Assembly: GCF_963678635.1 (NCBI RefSeq)
Contig: NC_087063.1
Location: 8,342,386-8,406,385, forward strand
Length of the DNA stretch: 64,000 nucleotides
Reading direction: 5' to 3'
Origin: Symsagittifera roscoffensis
Taxonomy: Eukaryota > Xenacoelomorpha > Acoela > Convolutidae
Numbering within the stretch: the first letter of the stretch is position 1; each line of letters opens with the position of its first letter. The notes beneath the pieces are model-generated. The model was not told where the DNA came from, searched no databases, and worked only from the letters and a program-made list of their open reading frames with translations. Both the position numbers and the translations under genes were made by a program. Below are positions 12,101 to 21,436 of the stretch, in pieces.

Positions 12101-13567
12101 ATTATCCAAGAGATTATATTATCTCATAATCCATCATAATTGGTTACAGATCATGCAGAAAATTTTTTCAAATCGGTCGGTTACAATCGATTATGCTCTC
12201 TATTTGACCAGAGTGTTGTTGCATCAAAAATATCAACCAGAGTGTTGTTGCTCATAAAAGGGAGATGTCTTGTCACACTTTTATTCATCTGAACACAAGG
12301 TTTTACCACGTAACAAAAGTTTCATAGAGATCCCTTCATATTTCTTGAAAGTTTTTCGCAGTAGGTGAAAAAAAATTCTTCCAACTAAATTAATGTGCCG
12401 ATACTTTGGTGATTAAAAAAGCATCATGAATCAGCTCTCATTGAGAAAAAAGAACGTTATAAATTTGAGTTAACTTGAAGACTGCGAAAACATTCTTCTC
12501 ATTTTGTACATAAGTCATTGTCTATGAAAAGCATAAAATATAAGCAATTCAGATGCAAAGTCGAAGAGAAAATGGCGGAATTGTCGATTATGATTGATTG
12601 AAATGGATTTTAAGCAAATAAATAAATAAGATATTGGGATAAAAAAACCGCTTATAATTGTATTGAAAAACAGATGAAACAATAATTGTTTATAATCAAA
12701 TGAAACGTAATATAATTGATAAAAAATTGTTTTCAAAGAGAGATTGTAATCGGTCATTAATTGATTACAATCGATTTTTTATCTTAGTTAGACACAGGGG
12801 CGGATCTAGAATTTTCTCGAGGGGAGGGGAACAGTCTTTCCAATATATATATATATATATATATATATGTTTTTGTCGACCAAATTGATTTTATTTGAGC
12901 TCTTCTAAATCATTATAAGGACCCCATTTTGACCAAATTTTCTACGCCCAATTTGTGAACGAACAGGCCAAAAAAGGCGTTTTTGGCCGTTTTTTGGAAA
13001 GTTTTGACCAAAGAATTGCGTTTTTTTTCGGCGCGCGCTCCCCCCTCAAAATAAAAAACTTAAGGACCCGTCAGCCAAAATTGGATATCTCAAGTAAGTA
13101 CCCTTTGCGTCGGCAGGGGGTCGAATCCCAGAAGGGAGCGTCGTCCCCCCTCCTAAATCCGCTGGTGGTTAGAATTGTACTAAAATCACAAAAATTTGAA
13201 ATTGGATGCGGTTTTTTTTTCATTCGGCGTGGAAAGCTAAAACAGTACTGACTAGTGTCCCTCATACTTTGTCGATATTATGATGATTGTTATGGTTTAA
13301 TTTTCAAGTAGAAAACCCTCAAATGAGATGATTTGATTCGTCCTCTTTGCCTCATTGAAGCAATTCCCACCCCCCCCCCCCATAAATGCACCCTTGTCCT
13401 TCTAAGATAATTAACCATATGGGTTTAATAGAGCTGTGATCGGAGAGTACGTGGCATCTGCGCCACCATCAAGCAGAGCACAAGAAGTCTACGATCACAC
13501 TTACGACAACAGTCAAGTCACCAACATTCACCCCATCACAGAAGCCAATCCCTACGAGATGGAATAA
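3106..13567 (+). CDS. Signal peptide / three FnIII-like modules / transmembrane protein (multi-exon gene)
   Basis: Exons seen: 3106-3166, 6992-7360, 7519-7836, 9411-9683, 11063-11220, then 11441-11506 and 13432-13567. The first five join in phase 1 throughout to give 392 residues ending at TAG 11218-11220. They encode a signal peptide, three modules of 123, 106 and 91 codons, an acidic juxtamembrane segment and one hydrophobic helix. Each module has a short hydrophobic L-x-(P/A)-(G/D)-(T/S)-x-Y motif (EPDSVYNL, LAGTQYLM, KAGTLYTL), as in the E-F strands of fibronectin III domains, and N-glycosylation sequons are frequent. Symmetric 1-1 exons are typical of shuffled extracellular modules. The last two exons form a cytoplasmic tail in mutually compatible phase, but the transmembrane exon offers no GT donor before its stop. 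They are therefore either alternative exons or the stop is a mutation. AATAAA signals lie at 13637 and 13653. Family not identified; FnIII is my best reading, not certain. Confidence 0.7.
3539..3883. mobile_element. TIR element with GC-rich interior
   Basis: Left arm 3557-3587 and right arm 3851-3881 are inverted repeats of 31 bp with one mismatch, starting CATAGGTTCCAAAATAAAAA. A partial extra copy of the left tip lies at 3539-3550. The interior, about 3690-3830, is far richer in GC than its surroundings (for example CGAAGCGGCGACGCGCGCCC). I see no clear target duplication. The overlapping open frames inside (3608-3851) are probably by-products of the GC content. Confidence 0.65.
3891..5576 (+). 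repeat. Head-to-tail cluster of the hairpin-ended repeat family
   Basis: Copies begin TTGTTCCGACTTTCG (3891, 4251), carrying a hairpin of the type ACTTTCGNNNCGAAAGT. The outer end reads GTCGGAACATTCAGGGC, a hairpin TCAGGGC/GCCCTGA and GAGCAGTCTTGTT (ends near 4876 and 5056). A more diverged copy runs from about 5085 to 5576. Internal palindromes such as GCGCGATAAATTTCGCGC (near 4125) recur in each copy. No coding capacity is visible, so the family is non-autonomous. Confidence 0.65.
4795..4824. repeat. Perfect 12-bp hairpin
   Basis: GGAGCAGCAATA pairs with TATTGCTGCTCC across a six-base loop. It lies inside the hairpin-ended repeat copy at 4251-4876. Confidence 0.8.
5590..6302 (-). repeat. 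Inverted copies of the hairpin-ended repeat family
   Basis: A fragment at about 5590-5722 and a full copy at about 5776-6302 lie in the opposite orientation to the 3891-5576 cluster. The full copy starts GAGACTGCTCGTATCAGG and ends CTTTCGTTACGAAAGTTGG. Together with that cluster they form a large imperfect inverted repeat. Confidence 0.65.
6436..6875. mobile_element. MITE copy 1 (CAGGGGCGGAT ends, 8-bp TSD)
   Basis: The 440-bp element begins CAGGGGCGGATCTAGG and ends CTAAATCCGCCCCTG, flanked by perfect 8-bp direct repeats CTTGAAAC (6428-6435 and 6876-6883). The ends carry G- or C-runs and the middle has a GCGCGC tract. An 8-bp duplication with short TIRs is characteristic of hAT-superfamily elements. 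It lies in intron 1 of the membrane-protein gene, just upstream of exon 2. Confidence 0.88.
6992..7360 (+). CDS. Exon 2: first extracellular module (FnIII-like)
   Basis: The exon is 369 bp, phase 1-1 (exactly 123 codons), with acceptor TTTTTTAG/CG and donor TTCAG/GTAAGC. It is rich in Trp, Tyr and Phe with Asn-x-Ser/Thr sites. Near its end is a Leu-Glu-Pro-Asp-Ser-Val-Tyr-Asn-Leu stretch, followed by a Cys-Thr-Ser close. This looks like a beta-sandwich module; FnIII is inferred from that motif only. Confidence 0.75.
7519..7836 (+). CDS. Exon 3: second extracellular module (FnIII-like)
   Basis: The exon is 318 bp, phase 1-1 (106 codons). The acceptor at TTCTAG 7513-7518 is chosen over the nearby CAG at 7500, because only this one keeps the frame of exon 2 open; the donor is CACAA/GTAAGT. 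It contains the LLAGTQYLMQF motif and ends in a Cys-Thr like exon 2, supporting a repeated module. Confidence 0.75.
8039..8171 (+). repeat. Minisatellite with GTAAGTGGATTCCGCAAAT-like unit
   Basis: About seven degenerate units of 17-20 bp, each with GGATTCCGCA or GGAATCCGCA and often GTAAGT. The repeat lies in intron 3 and brings several donor-like GTAAGT sequences. Confidence 0.75.
8417..8693 (+). repeat. Degenerate tandem repeat (TTTGAAATGG / TATTTGAGATGAGAT)
   Basis: A run of related segments such as GTTTGAAATGG and TCAGTATTTGAGATGAGAT recurs with irregular spacing. It is followed by a run of about 15 C at 8731-8747. No coding content. Confidence 0.6.
9411..9683 (+). CDS. Exon 4: third extracellular module (FnIII-like) with a basic cleavage-like motif
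   Basis: The exon is 273 bp, phase 1-1 (91 codons), with a strong acceptor CATTTCAG and a weak donor TCAC/GTAATA. It contains VDLKAGTLYTLTVTV, the clearest FnIII-like strand pair of the three. Just before the exon end it encodes Ala-Lys-Arg-Thr-Lys-Arg, a furin-type R-x-K-R motif that sits between the module and the membrane segment. Confidence 0.72.
9827..10665. mobile_element. MITE-related fragments in intron 4
   Basis: A left-end-like segment at 9829-9950 (AGCGGATTTAAGGGGAGG, then GGGATTCGACCCCCTGCC) and a right-end-like segment at 10638-10665 (poly-C then CTAAATCCGCCGATG) resemble the CAGGGGCGGAT family. The ends are mutated and no matching target duplication is seen, so they may be one diverged element or two fragments. 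Confidence 0.5.
11063..11220 (+). CDS. Exon 5: juxtamembrane and transmembrane segment, ends in TAG
   Basis: After the acceptor GAGTAG, the frame continues from exon 4 (joint codon CTT) with an Asp-rich stretch. About 25 strongly hydrophobic residues follow (VLAVVITACVVLLVVSVILN), then a short basic tail and TAG at 11218-11220. The helix plus basic stop-transfer residues indicates a type I membrane protein. No GT donor occurs between the helix and the stop. Confidence 0.7.
11441..11506 (+). CDS. Cytoplasmic-tail exon (66 bp, polar)
   Basis: The acceptor is TTTATTGTAG and the donor ATCAGC/GTGAGT. It is open only when entered with two bases of a codon already supplied, and it then encodes a charged stretch (DDKNNLKLDDRKEVNN). 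It leaves in phase 2, matching the exon at 13432. Its upstream partner is not visible, since the transmembrane exon ends in a stop. Confidence 0.5.
12795..13167. mobile_element. MITE copy 2 (CAGGGGCGGAT family)
   Basis: The element starts CAGGGGCGGATCTAGA and ends AAATCCGCTGGTG. The flanking 8-mers GTTAGACA and GTTAGAAT match at six positions, so this is an older copy. It contains a (TA)n microsatellite at about 12843-12868 and lies in the last intron of the membrane-protein gene. Confidence 0.75.
13432..13567 (+). CDS. Terminal cytoplasmic-tail exon
   Basis: After the acceptor TTTAATAG, 45 codons run to TAA 13565-13567. They encode a Tyr-rich tail with EYVASAPP, YDHTYDNSQVTN and a final NPYEME. 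Two polyadenylation-like AATAAA signals follow within 100 bp. A clearly related exon is at 26831, which supports this as real coding sequence. The YDN motif fits a pY-x-N SH2-binding pattern, but that is only pattern matching. Confidence 0.7.
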
Positions 13568-13867
13568 TTGAAACGAAAAAGGAAGCTAAAATGAAATTTA
13601 CTACTCAAATTGTTAATGTTGAAAAACGCGTTCATTAATAAAATCAGTGAAGAATAAACCAGAAGACTTTTCAGGTGATCGTTTTCATCGTGATTTGTTA
13701 TAGCCATTTTTTAAACTGTAAATAGTCATAGTCATAGTAACTTTAGTTAATTTACAGCTTTGCCCAATGTCTATTTTATTTATCAAATGAGCCGCTGTTA
13801 TCGATCCGATGTCTATTAATTTAATTAGCGTAGTAAACGTTCTACATGTGATTTAATTTCATGTCCA

Positions 13868-14230
13868 GACTTTCCAGACTCGAATTTTTGACGCGACGAT
13901 GCATTTCGGGTCTTAATGCGATTGCGCAGAGACGCACGGCGTGACTTTCGTGACACACAAGGTGAAAGTAACGACCTGATAGCTAAATCTTTCCGACTTG
14001 AACTCTCGGAGCGGCTATGCAGTTCATGTCTGGAACCGGTTGCAGCACGACCCGCAGCATGACTTCTTGCGTCCCAGGGCGCAAATTTTGCGAAATCTTG
14101 TGCATATTTTTACATCTCAAACTCTCGGCTCGACTGTGCAAGTTTGGTTTGGTTTTTGGCGTGGTTCGACCTCCAAAGGCTTTTTTTTTTAATTCAACTT
14201 TCGTCAGATTTTTTGCTTGCAAAACTGTAA
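13868..14230 (+). repeat. Degenerate tandem repeat, about 121-bp period, three units
   Basis: Related segments starting near 13868, 13990 and 14111 share a pattern of CGA(A/C)(T/C)TCTCGG..CG followed by ATGCAGTTC-like sequence. Spacings are about 122 and 121 bp. Base composition is more GC-rich than the flanks. No gene is recognised. Confidence 0.4.
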
Positions 14231-15384
14231 AAACCGATTTAGTTAGCAAATTAGTCCAGTTTTCTTAATGTGCAGTTAGCTAGGTCAGCATATTTGCAGA
14301 ACATTAACGACGCGCCACAAGAAGTCCTACACATAGCCCAAATGTCAAATGGAGGAAAAATTTTTGGGGCAACGACAAAATCGTCGCCACAAAAAGGTAA
14401 ATCTACAATAGATCAGATCAGACACTGAGTATGTCGAGCAGATATGTTGCATCGGTTGCGCAATCTCTACTTTTTTCGTCAAAGTTTCGACTGAACCTCA
14501 CGGTCACAAAATTCAGGAAATGGAAAAACTTGGAGGCGCCGATCGGGCCGCTAAGCATCGGGTCGCGCTGTTTGCGCTGTTTTCTAGGTCGCGCCTATCC
14601 TACTGTCTCCATCATGGCAGCAAAAATTGCGATGGAACAGATTAGTAGAAAACGTCTGAAAATGGCAAAGTTTCGTCGCAAAAGTCTGGACATGCTAAAA
14701 TTTGCGATGATGTTTATTGCAAGGATGTACATCATTTTGCAATGATTTACTTACGCGGAGCGAGGTCCGCGACTTAGTTCAGACTTTTGCTGTAGATTTC
14801 GGTGATTGCTTCTCTAGGTCCGTTCACACATTCTAACTTAACGGCATCGTGGTCCCTTTGGTAATGAATTTAGTGGGGCGACCGAGGTTCACTACTATCC
14901 GCACTCCCGAAAGGGTTAAGTTGGTGGCAACTATTCCGTACTCTATTATGTTACATGTCCCCTTAGTGTACTGCTCTTGAGGCTGTCTCGTCCGCCCTCA
15001 CGATCGCAAAAATTTACAGTTGTAACTAAATTCAGATAAGTAATGGTCCAAATGCAGAAGGCTCTAAGTGGCTAGAGTATAATCTAATAATCTAACCAAA
15101 GAGAAATGGTCCGCGATCAATCAACACAATTGTTTAATTGCAATTCAAATCCCAACTAACTTAAATAATTATTATCTTTTTCTCTAAAGAATCCTAATTA
15201 ACGTATTACACACAGTGATTCCTCATAGATACCTAGTTCAACCTGCTAAAATTAATAGTGTCACTACAGATCACTACTCCTTTGAGGTACTTCAACTGAT
15301 CATTTTAACTTCACAGTTTCATGTTCTCTAACTCTGAGAACCAACTATGCTCTCACTTTGCTCTCATTGTTCTTTAACTAATGA
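14231..15384. other. No gene recognised
   Basis: Mixed-composition DNA up to the assembly gap. A short open frame at 14431-14745 shows no recognisable domain and no splice context. Confidence 0.4.
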
Positions 15385-15584
15385 NNNNNNNNNNNNNNNN
15401 NNNNNNNNNNNNNNNNNNNNNNNNNNNNNNNNNNNNNNNNNNNNNNNNNNNNNNNNNNNNNNNNNNNNNNNNNNNNNNNNNNNNNNNNNNNNNNNNNNNN
15501 NNNNNNNNNNNNNNNNNNNNNNNNNNNNNNNNNNNNNNNNNNNNNNNNNNNNNNNNNNNNNNNNNNNNNNNNNNNNNNNNNNNN
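15385..15584. other. Assembly gap (200 N)
   Basis: Exactly 200 undetermined bases, a length often used as a scaffold placeholder, so the true gap size is unknown. A CATCAGGCGTTTATGAGAAT-type short tandem repeat lies just after it (15660-15730) and may have caused the break. Confidence 0.99.
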
Positions 15585-16623
15585 GTTTATGTTACTTATG
15601 TTTAGAGTAGTTAAAAGTCAATAAAATTTTAATATATCAACGTTTTGCTATAACTAGCATCATCAGGCGTTTATGAGAATTAGAGTTCTCAGGGCGTTTA
15701 TGAGAATTAGAGAATTAGAGTTTATGAGAATCTAACAATTTTACATAGTTATCAAAACTATTTTTTGGAAATTTCGTTTTTGGAGATGTTTCGTTCTCCA
15801 ACCCATGTCTGAAAAGTTTTCCCGAGTTTCTCACCATTTTGAAATTATTTCTAGGATAAAATTAATACATTTTGCTCATTTTTTTTTTAACTCTATAAAA
15901 TGAAATTCGAATCAAGCTGACATGCCTAATGTCAGACTAATATTTTAGTGTGAGCTCTCAGCTCCTGTACTCGTCGCGCGTGTTCAGTTGCGGCTTGCGT
16001 TTACTTATATGGAGGGCCTTCAGTGATAATAATTACTCAATGTCATTGTTTTTGTGAATTAATTGCCATTCAATTTAATTATGTTTGATATGGTGGTCCC
16101 AAAGCGTTTTTATATTAATTGTGCTGAAAACATTTTTGACCAGGACAATCAATTATAATTAATTTTTCTCCATCGTTCTATAGTGCTGGTTGTTTTCATA
16201 TAACACTTTCTGGCTTGCTCATGGCCTACTCGAAATCTAAACGAATCATTTTTTTTATTTATCGCCAATTGATATCCATTACAAAATCAACAGCCCCCTC
16301 CCACCATACCTAACCCAAAAGTTTTTAGGTATTCTTAGAGCGTTTTGATTTAAAAAAGAATTACAAATCTTAGGTCAAATTCTTGAAAGAGTACATGAAG
16401 GAGGGATAAGTAAATGGAAAAAAGAGAAAATAAATTATAAGGCAGCAGAATTTCAGAAATTAAAAAGTTGTATAAAAAAAGGAAAATTAGAAAGCTAGTA
16501 AATAGTGTTGTAATCAATTTGAGTTTAACTTCGGATAATTCAACGTCTCTTTTGCGACAACAACGGAAAAGTTTTGATTTAAGTAAAACGTGTTTTCTAT
16601 TATCTGACAAAATTTGGAAGGTA

Positions 16624-17555
16624 CCCGCACCGAGCGCTCATGGATCATAAGCAATTACATTGCCATAATATGGTCAGAATCTATAAAATTAGAGAAAAAA
16701 AGAAAATAAACCTGAAATGTTTTATGTCAATGTAATCCATGATAGTCGATTGTAATCCATTAAAAATGGATTATAATCCTAATATCTTTTAAGCCAATAT
16801 AATCAATATTGGATTTTTTCGAGAGGTTATTCAAAAAATTTACAACTTTTTTCAAAAATATCTCATTTCCTATTTAGAGCAGTTGCAATGTGTTACGTTT
16901 CATAAAATGTTACATTTCACATTAAAATTCACATTTTTTTGTCTCTAATGTTTCAATTCATCTCAGTTTACACTTCATTTTGCAGGGGGGAGTTGGGTGG
17001 TAAGGTTTGAACGGTGGTAGGGGGAATTAATTAGGTGAATTAAGGTGATTGAAACACCCCCAGTTTACCCCCTCCCCCCCTCACAGTTACTTTATTTAGC
17101 CCCGCCCCCCGTTTACTCCCCCTCCCTGCCAGTTTACCACTCGACATTCGCCACCCTTATGGTTGAACATGGGGGTATTCTTTATTGTTAGAGGTAGAAT
17201 TTGGAAGCGGGTGGCTAATAATTAACCCCCCTCCCCCCCCCCCCCCCACAATTTACCCCCCCCCCCCCTCTTCCTCCCAGTTTACCCACCGGAGATGTAA
17301 ACAAACTTGAAGCAGTGACGTTGGGACATGGAATTTAGTGAAAATTTCTGCAAAAGTTATTTAGTTCTAAAATCAAAATGGATTGTAATTGAAAATAGTG
17401 GAATGCAATTAGTTTTTTTTTCAAAAATAAGCGAATATAATGGCAATATATTCAATTTTGTATTGTGAATTTTACATCTTTAAGGAATTATAATGGAATA
17501 TTTTGTCTCAATAATCCAATAAAATCAATTAGAATTCATGGGCGCTCGGTGCGGG
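16624..17555. mobile_element. TA-flanked TIR element (mariner-like MITE)
   Basis: The ends CCCGCACCGAGCGCTCATGG and, inverted, CCCGCACCGAGCGCCCATGA match over about 18 of 20 positions. Both sides are flanked by TA (16622-16623 and 17556-17557), the target duplication of Tc1/mariner elements. The 932-bp interior has no transposase. It contains inverted TGGATTATAATCC-like motifs and a C-rich block. Confidence 0.8.
17040..17290. repeat. C-rich low-complexity block with CAGTTTACCCC units
   Basis: Repeated C-runs separated by CAGTTTAC(C)n. The opposite strand has many G-runs and could form quadruplexes. It lies inside the 16624-17555 element. Confidence 0.7.
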
Positions 17556-17557
17556 TA

Positions 17558-18129
17558 ATTAATTATAATACTCTAAAATAGATTATAGTCTGTTTAAAGT
17601 GGATTTTACGCGCACTAAAACTTAATGAATCATAATCGGTTTTATCTCAGTTTTTCATTGTCTTTTCAAAAAAAAATTAAAAAGTTGAGTTATAGTTAAC
17701 TAAAATTGGAGTTATCAATTTTTTCTTAAATTTATTTGAAGTTTTTAGGCACAGTGCAGCATATTTGAAATTGAACAGCTGTTTTTTAGTGAACACTTGC
17801 TGCATTGAAAAAACGCAAAAGTCGGATTTATTTTAGGTGAGAAAATTGGTCGTTGTTTTCGAATATTTTCTTTGACAATTTTTCTTGAACATTTGCTTAA
17901 TAGCGCAACATTTTTGACCTTTATTTACACCCTTTATTTTTCAAAGTACCTTCCTTTCGGGTTAATAATAAATTTGGCGATAGTAAATATGGCCGGATTT
18001 TTGTGTAGCGTTGTCTTCTTTTTTATCCCGTAACGAGCTTTTCTCACAGTTTCACGTCTGATCATACAATTTTCAGACACTAGCTGTTTTCCAGCTCTGT
18101 GCATATCTGTTTCACTTATGCCGTTTGCA
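17558..18129. other. No gene recognised
   Basis: AT-rich DNA between the mariner-like element and the minisatellite. No exon, RNA gene or TIR pair is visible. Confidence 0.4.
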
Positions 18130-18371
18130 GACTATACCTGAGTCAGACATGACTATACCTGAACAGACATGATTACACCTGGTCAGACTTCACTATACCT
18201 GTTCATACATGACTATACCTGGTCAGACACCACTATACCTGGTCAAAAATGACTATACCTGAGTCAGACATGACTATACATGGTAAGACATGATTATATC
18301 TGGTCAGACATGACTATACCTGTTCAGACATGACTATATCTGGTCATACATGACTATGCCTGCTTCAAGTC
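18130..18371 (+). repeat. 20-bp minisatellite, about 12 copies
   Basis: Consensus GACTATACCTGGTCAGACAT. Units are 20 bp, two of them 21 bp, with frequent substitutions. Looser relatives (CTGGTCCAGGT, CTTCAGGTCTGATCATGT) continue to about 18960 on both sides of U2-like sequence. Confidence 0.9.
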
Positions 18372-18654
18372 TGATATGTAAAAAACTTAGCGCCAAGTAA
18401 CGGCAGAAGCGCAGATGATTATAATGTAGTCCACTGTAGTTTTACGATAGATTTACAAGCCGGCAGGATGTTCTGATAAAGCAAAAAGCCATAATGACTG
18501 CCTAACTCTAACTAATTACCTTGATCTTGTATGATTTTTTTTCGAGAGCGGCCTTAGCTCCCAATTCAGTCGGATAGTTTATAAGTTGTATGGTCCCAGC
18601 TGTTTTTTCATTGTTGTGTCTGAGGCATGCAGAAAAATGATCAATTGTAATAAT

Positions 18655-19000
18655 TTTCGCTTCTCGGCCTTTGGCTAAGATCATGTGTAATATCTTGTCC
18701 CGGTCTTACACTACCATCAAAATATGTCTGCTTCAGCTCTGATCATGTAATTTCAGGCATGAAAATGTCTGGTCCAGGTACGATCATATAAAGTCAGGTA
18801 TGATCATGTCTGCTTCAGGTCTGATCATGTATTTCAGACACGAACGTGGCTGGTCCAAGTTTACTTCAAGTCTGATCATATGTGACTCATGATCTGATTT
18901 TTTCATAATTATCATGTCTGGTACCTGTCTGTTTCAGACATAAACAGGGGAAAAAAATAGACATATCGGAGGACTGATACATATATGGATTTTTTATGTA
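18655..19000 (+). pseudogene. Split U2 snRNA-like pseudogene
   Basis: TTCGCTTCTCGGCCTTTGGC followed by TAAGATCATGTGTAATATC (18656-18694) matches the conserved 5' end of U2 snRNA, lacking one T. The branch-site recognition GTAGTA reads GTAATA. About 260 bp later, GGAGGACTGATACATATATG followed by GATTTTTTATG (18967-18998) resembles the U2 segment after stem II with its Sm site. The intervening DNA is filled with repeats of the neighbouring minisatellite type. A functional U2 is continuous, so this is a pseudogene or U2-derived repeat. Confidence 0.6.
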
Positions 19001-20936
19001 TTTTCTAGGTCCAGATTTGAGTTTAACAACAAGTTTCAGCGTCGGCTTTCTTAAAGCGAATTTAGGTCAATGTCGGCCTTCTTATAGAGTAGTTGTGGAT
19101 AGGGTACACCGTCTGTTCGTCACGCTATCCATTTTTGGCCAGATTGGTTCGTGCAACTCCTTAGTTTAATACCAATCCTAATCTTACTCTTATCTTTCCT
19201 AGTCTCAGTAGATCTAGCGATATACTGGTTTATTGCAAAGTAAGAAGAGAGAAGAAAGTGCCTGATTTCAATCTGTATTCTTAATTATCTGAAATACTTT
19301 AGTTTCAGGTTTACAAAAAAAAGTAAGATTTTATTCATGCATAGTGATTGGTTAGTTGTAAATACTTTACAAGGAAGTATTTTAAAATTTAAAGATATAA
19401 CAACTTTCAAACAGGTTCCAGGTTCCCCCTATTCGAGGTCTAAAGAAACTTGAAAATCCGAGTGTTTTTGTAGGAGATTGTCCTCTAAGATAATGAACGA
19501 GCTGTTGAGAGAGATGCATATGATAATGAGGGATTATCGTAAGTTCAGAGAACGAATTGATGTGCAGAAAATGGATAGTAGCGAGACTATTCCATAATCC
19601 AGAGCCAGACTAAGTGCTTTCTCACAACACGTTCAAAATCGACTGAGTAGCGAGAAAAATGTTTCTTTTTGACAGAATTATCAGGTGAAGGGACACGTAT
19701 GTAAAATTTGACATGGAAATGGCCATTGTTCTTAGGATTTCTTTTTCAGTATTTTAAATCAACAGAAAATTGAGACTGCGGCAAGCATCATAGATTTGCC
19801 ATTTTGAAGTCGGAAAGTCATTGAGTGATCTTCTCAATTTTGCTGCTCGTGAAATACACTTTGTGAAATCTTTTACACGCATGTTTCTCCACTATGGTAA
19901 TTTCAGTTTTAGTTATGAGTTAGTCAGTTGTCTTCGCAGAAGTGTTTTTCTAGTTTGGTTGTTTTAAAGAGTTGATCTTATTGGAGCCTTTCTTGGCAAA
20001 AATAGAGTGCGGTGTTCTAAGCGTAATTCGGCTCGATTGGCGGGGCCGGCTATAGAGCATTCTCAGGACGTCCTACTGGTGGGTTAGACCAGTTGTTAGA
20101 GTATACCTGGGAACGGTTCATACAGTAAAGGTACTCGTAAGTCAAATTTTGTGGTTGTGTTCACTTTTTTAAACTAGCTGATTCGTGGATTGTATTAAAT
20201 TTTTGCTTAACTTATCTCCTGCAAGTAAGTATGTTGAGCTTAAACTGGTGTTTTCTGTTCAGTTCTGGAATATTTTTTATATTAGTTATGTTTTATCTGT
20301 TATTCATGCAATGATTCTTAATTAAACTTCATGACCTAAAATTGTTTGAATTGCAGAACTTAAATATAGTTTTGATAAATCAATAAAAAAAACATGAGAC
20401 CATTCAGGGTCGCAAACGTAATATGATCAATTTTCTAGGATTGTTCCTTCTAGGACATCTATATTTTGTTCAAATTAGTCAGTTTGAACCAAGCTAACCT
20501 TTTTTGAAGATCTTGTCTTACTATAGTGGGTATAATTTTGTCTTTGAGGGTTTCCCAGAATTTATCTTGAAGTTTTGAAAACAAATTGATTTCTTTTTTT
20601 TTTACGTTTGCATGTCATGTTGTTTGTGGATGTGACAAAAAAAAATGTTTTATTAGAAACTATGAAACAAGCACAACCATAATTTTTTGCGAACAAATCA
20701 ATTGTGAAAATTGAATTTGCTCGTTTCGAATTACTATCTTGTATATTTTTAATGTATTCTGTGAAAACTTTTGAAAAATTTATCTTTATGTTATCTGTTT
20801 GTACTTTATACGACGGAGTACGATTATTTCCATCAAGTGGTAGGATTTAAGTTGTAAATATTTCATATTCTGATGTTATCTTGCACAAATTTAGTCATAT
20901 CTGCCTTTTTATCTTTACATCTGGAAATTTATGTTT
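19001..20936. other. No gene recognised
   Basis: AT-rich DNA. No exon with matching splice phase, RNA gene or TIR pair was identified. Confidence 0.4.
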
Positions 20937-21436
20937 GCAGGGACTATTATCTTTGCAAAATAAGTTGATTATGAGACTTGGACATATTGTACTTGTCCTG
21001 ATGATGGATCAATATCTGGATCTATGACAAATTGTAGGATAAAGTCATCAACAACATTTTTTTCGTATTCTTAAGTCATTTTGTGTTGAGTGGTATTACT
21101 GTTAATGTATAATGTTCGATTTGTCCTTTGAGTTGATTCCACATGGCTTTCGTTTTGGGTAGTTTTGATTTTTATCACATCTTAGAGATGATGCTGTTGT
21201 TCCTTCGGTGTCAAAAAAATTCCGTGCCGTAATTTTTGTGCTTGTTGCGTTCTTAATTTACTTTGAAGGAGTTGAAGTTTACGTATGGTTGTAGTATCTA
21301 ATATTGAAAGAGCGTTGCGTTTTCTTGAAGGAACGAGTTTTCGGATTATGTTTCGGCTTATAACTGCCTTTTTTTGCCAGTGATTTTTTGACATCATATA
21401 ACTTACTCTTCGTTGATGTGGTGTTACTACGAGATC
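20937..21436 (-). pseudogene. Decayed coding-like stretch, unknown protein
   Basis: On the minus strand one frame reads from 21436 to 20937 with only three stops in about 165 codons. Open blocks of about 84, 37 and 34 codons include a basic, Gln/Arg-rich part (SRKRNALSILDTTTIRKLQL) and an acidic part (NVVDDFILQFVIDPDIDPSS). The longest intact piece is 71 codons from ATG at 21397 to TAA at 21182. I do not recognise the family; a mobile-element remnant is plausible. Confidence 0.35.

Noticed and set aside
15347-15610. Open frames spanning the N gap
   Set aside because: Translation through undetermined bases only.
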